DNA of 64,000 nt from Nocardia sp. SYP-A9097 (GTDB taxonomy: Bacteria > Actinomycetota > Actinomycetes > Mycobacteriales > Mycobacteriaceae), in NCBI RefSeq assembly GCF_009649815.1, contig NZ_WJIC01000010.1, forward strand, positions 186,001 to 250,000, in the 5' to 3' direction. Position numbers and translations under genes: made by a program. Positions 63,270-64,000 of this stretch are shown here, piece by piece. Under the pieces are notes generated by a model. The model was given only the letters and a program-made list of their open reading frames with translations. It had not been told where the DNA came from and did not search any database. The first letter of the stretch is position 1. Each line of letters begins with the position of its first letter.

Positions 63270-64000
63270 ATGGCAATTTCCGTCGCCGAGCGGGCCGAGG
63301 ATATCCCCGGGGCGCAGCGCCACATCCTGACCGTCCTGGTCGCCGCGCAGGTCCTGAGCGGCGCGGGGCTGGCGGCCGGGGTAACCGTCGGCGCGCTGCT
63401 CGCGCAGGACATGCTCGGATCCACCGGTCTCGCCGGACTGCCCAGCGCGCTGGGCACCGCCGGTTCCGCGCTGGCGGCGGTTGCCGTGGGCCGTGTTTCG
63501 CACGCTCGCGGCCGTCGTCCTGGGCTGGCGGCCGGATATCTGACGGGTGCCATCGGCAGTGCGGGAGTGATCGCGGCGGCCGTCGCGGGGAATGTCGCCC
63601 TGCTGTTCCTCGCGCTGTTCGTCTACGGTGCGGGCACGGCCACGAACCTCCAAGCCCGTTATGCCGGAGCCGATTTGGCGGCCCCGGCACATCGCGCCCG
63701 TGCGGTGTCCACGGTTCTGGTCGCCACCACGCTGGGCGGGGTGGTCGGCCCCAATCTCACCGCGCTCACCGGCGACCTCGCACGCGGGCTCGGCATCCCG
63801 TATCTGGCCGGCCCCTTCCTGCTCGCCGGGGTCGCCTACGCGCTGGCGGCGGTGGTGCTGGCGGTGTGGCTGCGGCCCGACCCATTGCTGTTGGCGCGCA
63901 CCATGTCCGGCGAAGGGACCGCGACGGACTCGCGGCCGGGCGAGGCGGACCCGCACTCCGCGCGGCGCTCCGGTGTGCTGGTCGGCGCGCTGATCATGGT
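63270..64000 (+). CDS. MFS transporter (3' end cut by window edge)
   Basis: The visible 243 residues have six to seven hydrophobic helices, among them HILTVLVAAQVLSGAGLAAG, AAVAGNVALLFLALFVYGAG and GPFLLAGVAYALAAVVLAVW, and an MFS loop motif GRVSHARGRRPGLAAGYL between helices 2 and 3. A charged central loop (ATDSRPGEADPHSARRS) begins just before the edge. The ATG at 63270 follows the MBL gene closely; efflux of the compound that the CGNR regulator senses is a reasonable inference. Confidence 0.85.
   Translation, partial: MAISVAERAEDIPGAQRHILTVLVAAQVLSGAGLAAGVTVGALLAQDMLGSTGLAGLPSALGTAGSALAAVAVGRVSHARGRRPGLAAGYLTGAIGSAGVIAAAVAGNVALLFLALFVYGAGTATNLQARYAGADLAAPAHRARAVSTVLVATTLGGVVGPNLTALTGDLARGLGIPYLAGPFLLAGVAYALAAVVLAVWLRPDPLLLARTMSGEGTATDSRPGEADPHSARRSGVLVGALIM

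Overview
The window looks like chromosome of a mycolic-acid actinobacterium, most likely Nocardia or a close relative. The sequence is very GC-rich, GTG and TTG starts are frequent, and several -10 hexamers sit 6-7 bases before a start codon, as in leaderless messages. The gene set is also typical: BioQ, the BsaP-type biotin synthase helper, NrtR beside nadABC, DnaE1 and a Ddn-like protein. The backbone order nadC-nadB-nadA-nrtR ... bioB-bsaP-DUF2567 ... bioD-bioF-bioA ... treX-treY ... ilvA ... dnaE1 is the order around Rv1596-Rv1547 of Mycobacterium tuberculosis, read in the opposite direction. No rRNA, tRNA, CRISPR array, transposase or phage gene was found. Layout. 1-7.9 kb holds an MmyB-like regulator (cut by the left edge), a mycothiol-dependent isomerase-like protein, a Ser/Thr kinase, an arylamine N-acetyltransferase, a secreted hydrolase, an AlkZ-like protein, a TerB-like protein and an unlisted 59-residue zinc miniprotein. 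7.9-12.8 kb is de novo NAD synthesis (nadABC) with its divergent regulator nrtR and a palindromic operator between them, plus a Nudix hydrolase. 12.8-14.3 kb is an accessory module: an XRE/DUF5919-like regulator divergent from two coupled small genes. 14.3-20.3 kb carries an acyl-CoA carboxylase beta subunit, a CrtC-like/phosphotransferase pair, a truncated VOC remnant and an ECF sigma factor coupled to a VOC protein. Biotin synthesis is spread over 20.3-23.1 kb (bioB, bsaP, DUF2567, bioQ) and 31.8-35.4 kb (bioD, bioF, bioA). Three near-identical 13-bp BioQ boxes tie the two parts into one regulon. Between them lie an Lnt-like membrane nitrilase coupled to a NarL-type two-component system and a cobalamin-riboswitch-controlled corrinoid importer (btuCDF). 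35.3-45.3 kb has the remains of a MarR-GNAT gene, treX-treY without treZ, an ECF sigma factor, a quinone oxidoreductase, a DUF2235 hydrolase and an orphan response regulator. 45.3-52.4 kb contains ilvA, a Ddn-like oxidoreductase, dnaE1 and an EamA-type transporter. 52.4-64 kb is accessory: serine hydrolases, a methyltransferase, a VOC gene whose start codon reads ATA, and a scar where a truncated histidine kinase abuts the tail of a probable ABC permease. It ends with an SRPBCC-ArsR pair with an operator, GtrA, and a CGNR regulator divergent from a metallo-hydrolase and an MFS gene cut by the right edge. Two families of small dispersed hairpin repeats were found. One (GTGGATCCCGGC...GCCGGGATGAC) has three copies, and one copy adjoins a 22-bp tandem array. 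The other (GAGTGTGC...GCACACTC) has two copies, each just downstream of a stop codon. All functions are inferred from reading the sequence; no database search was run.
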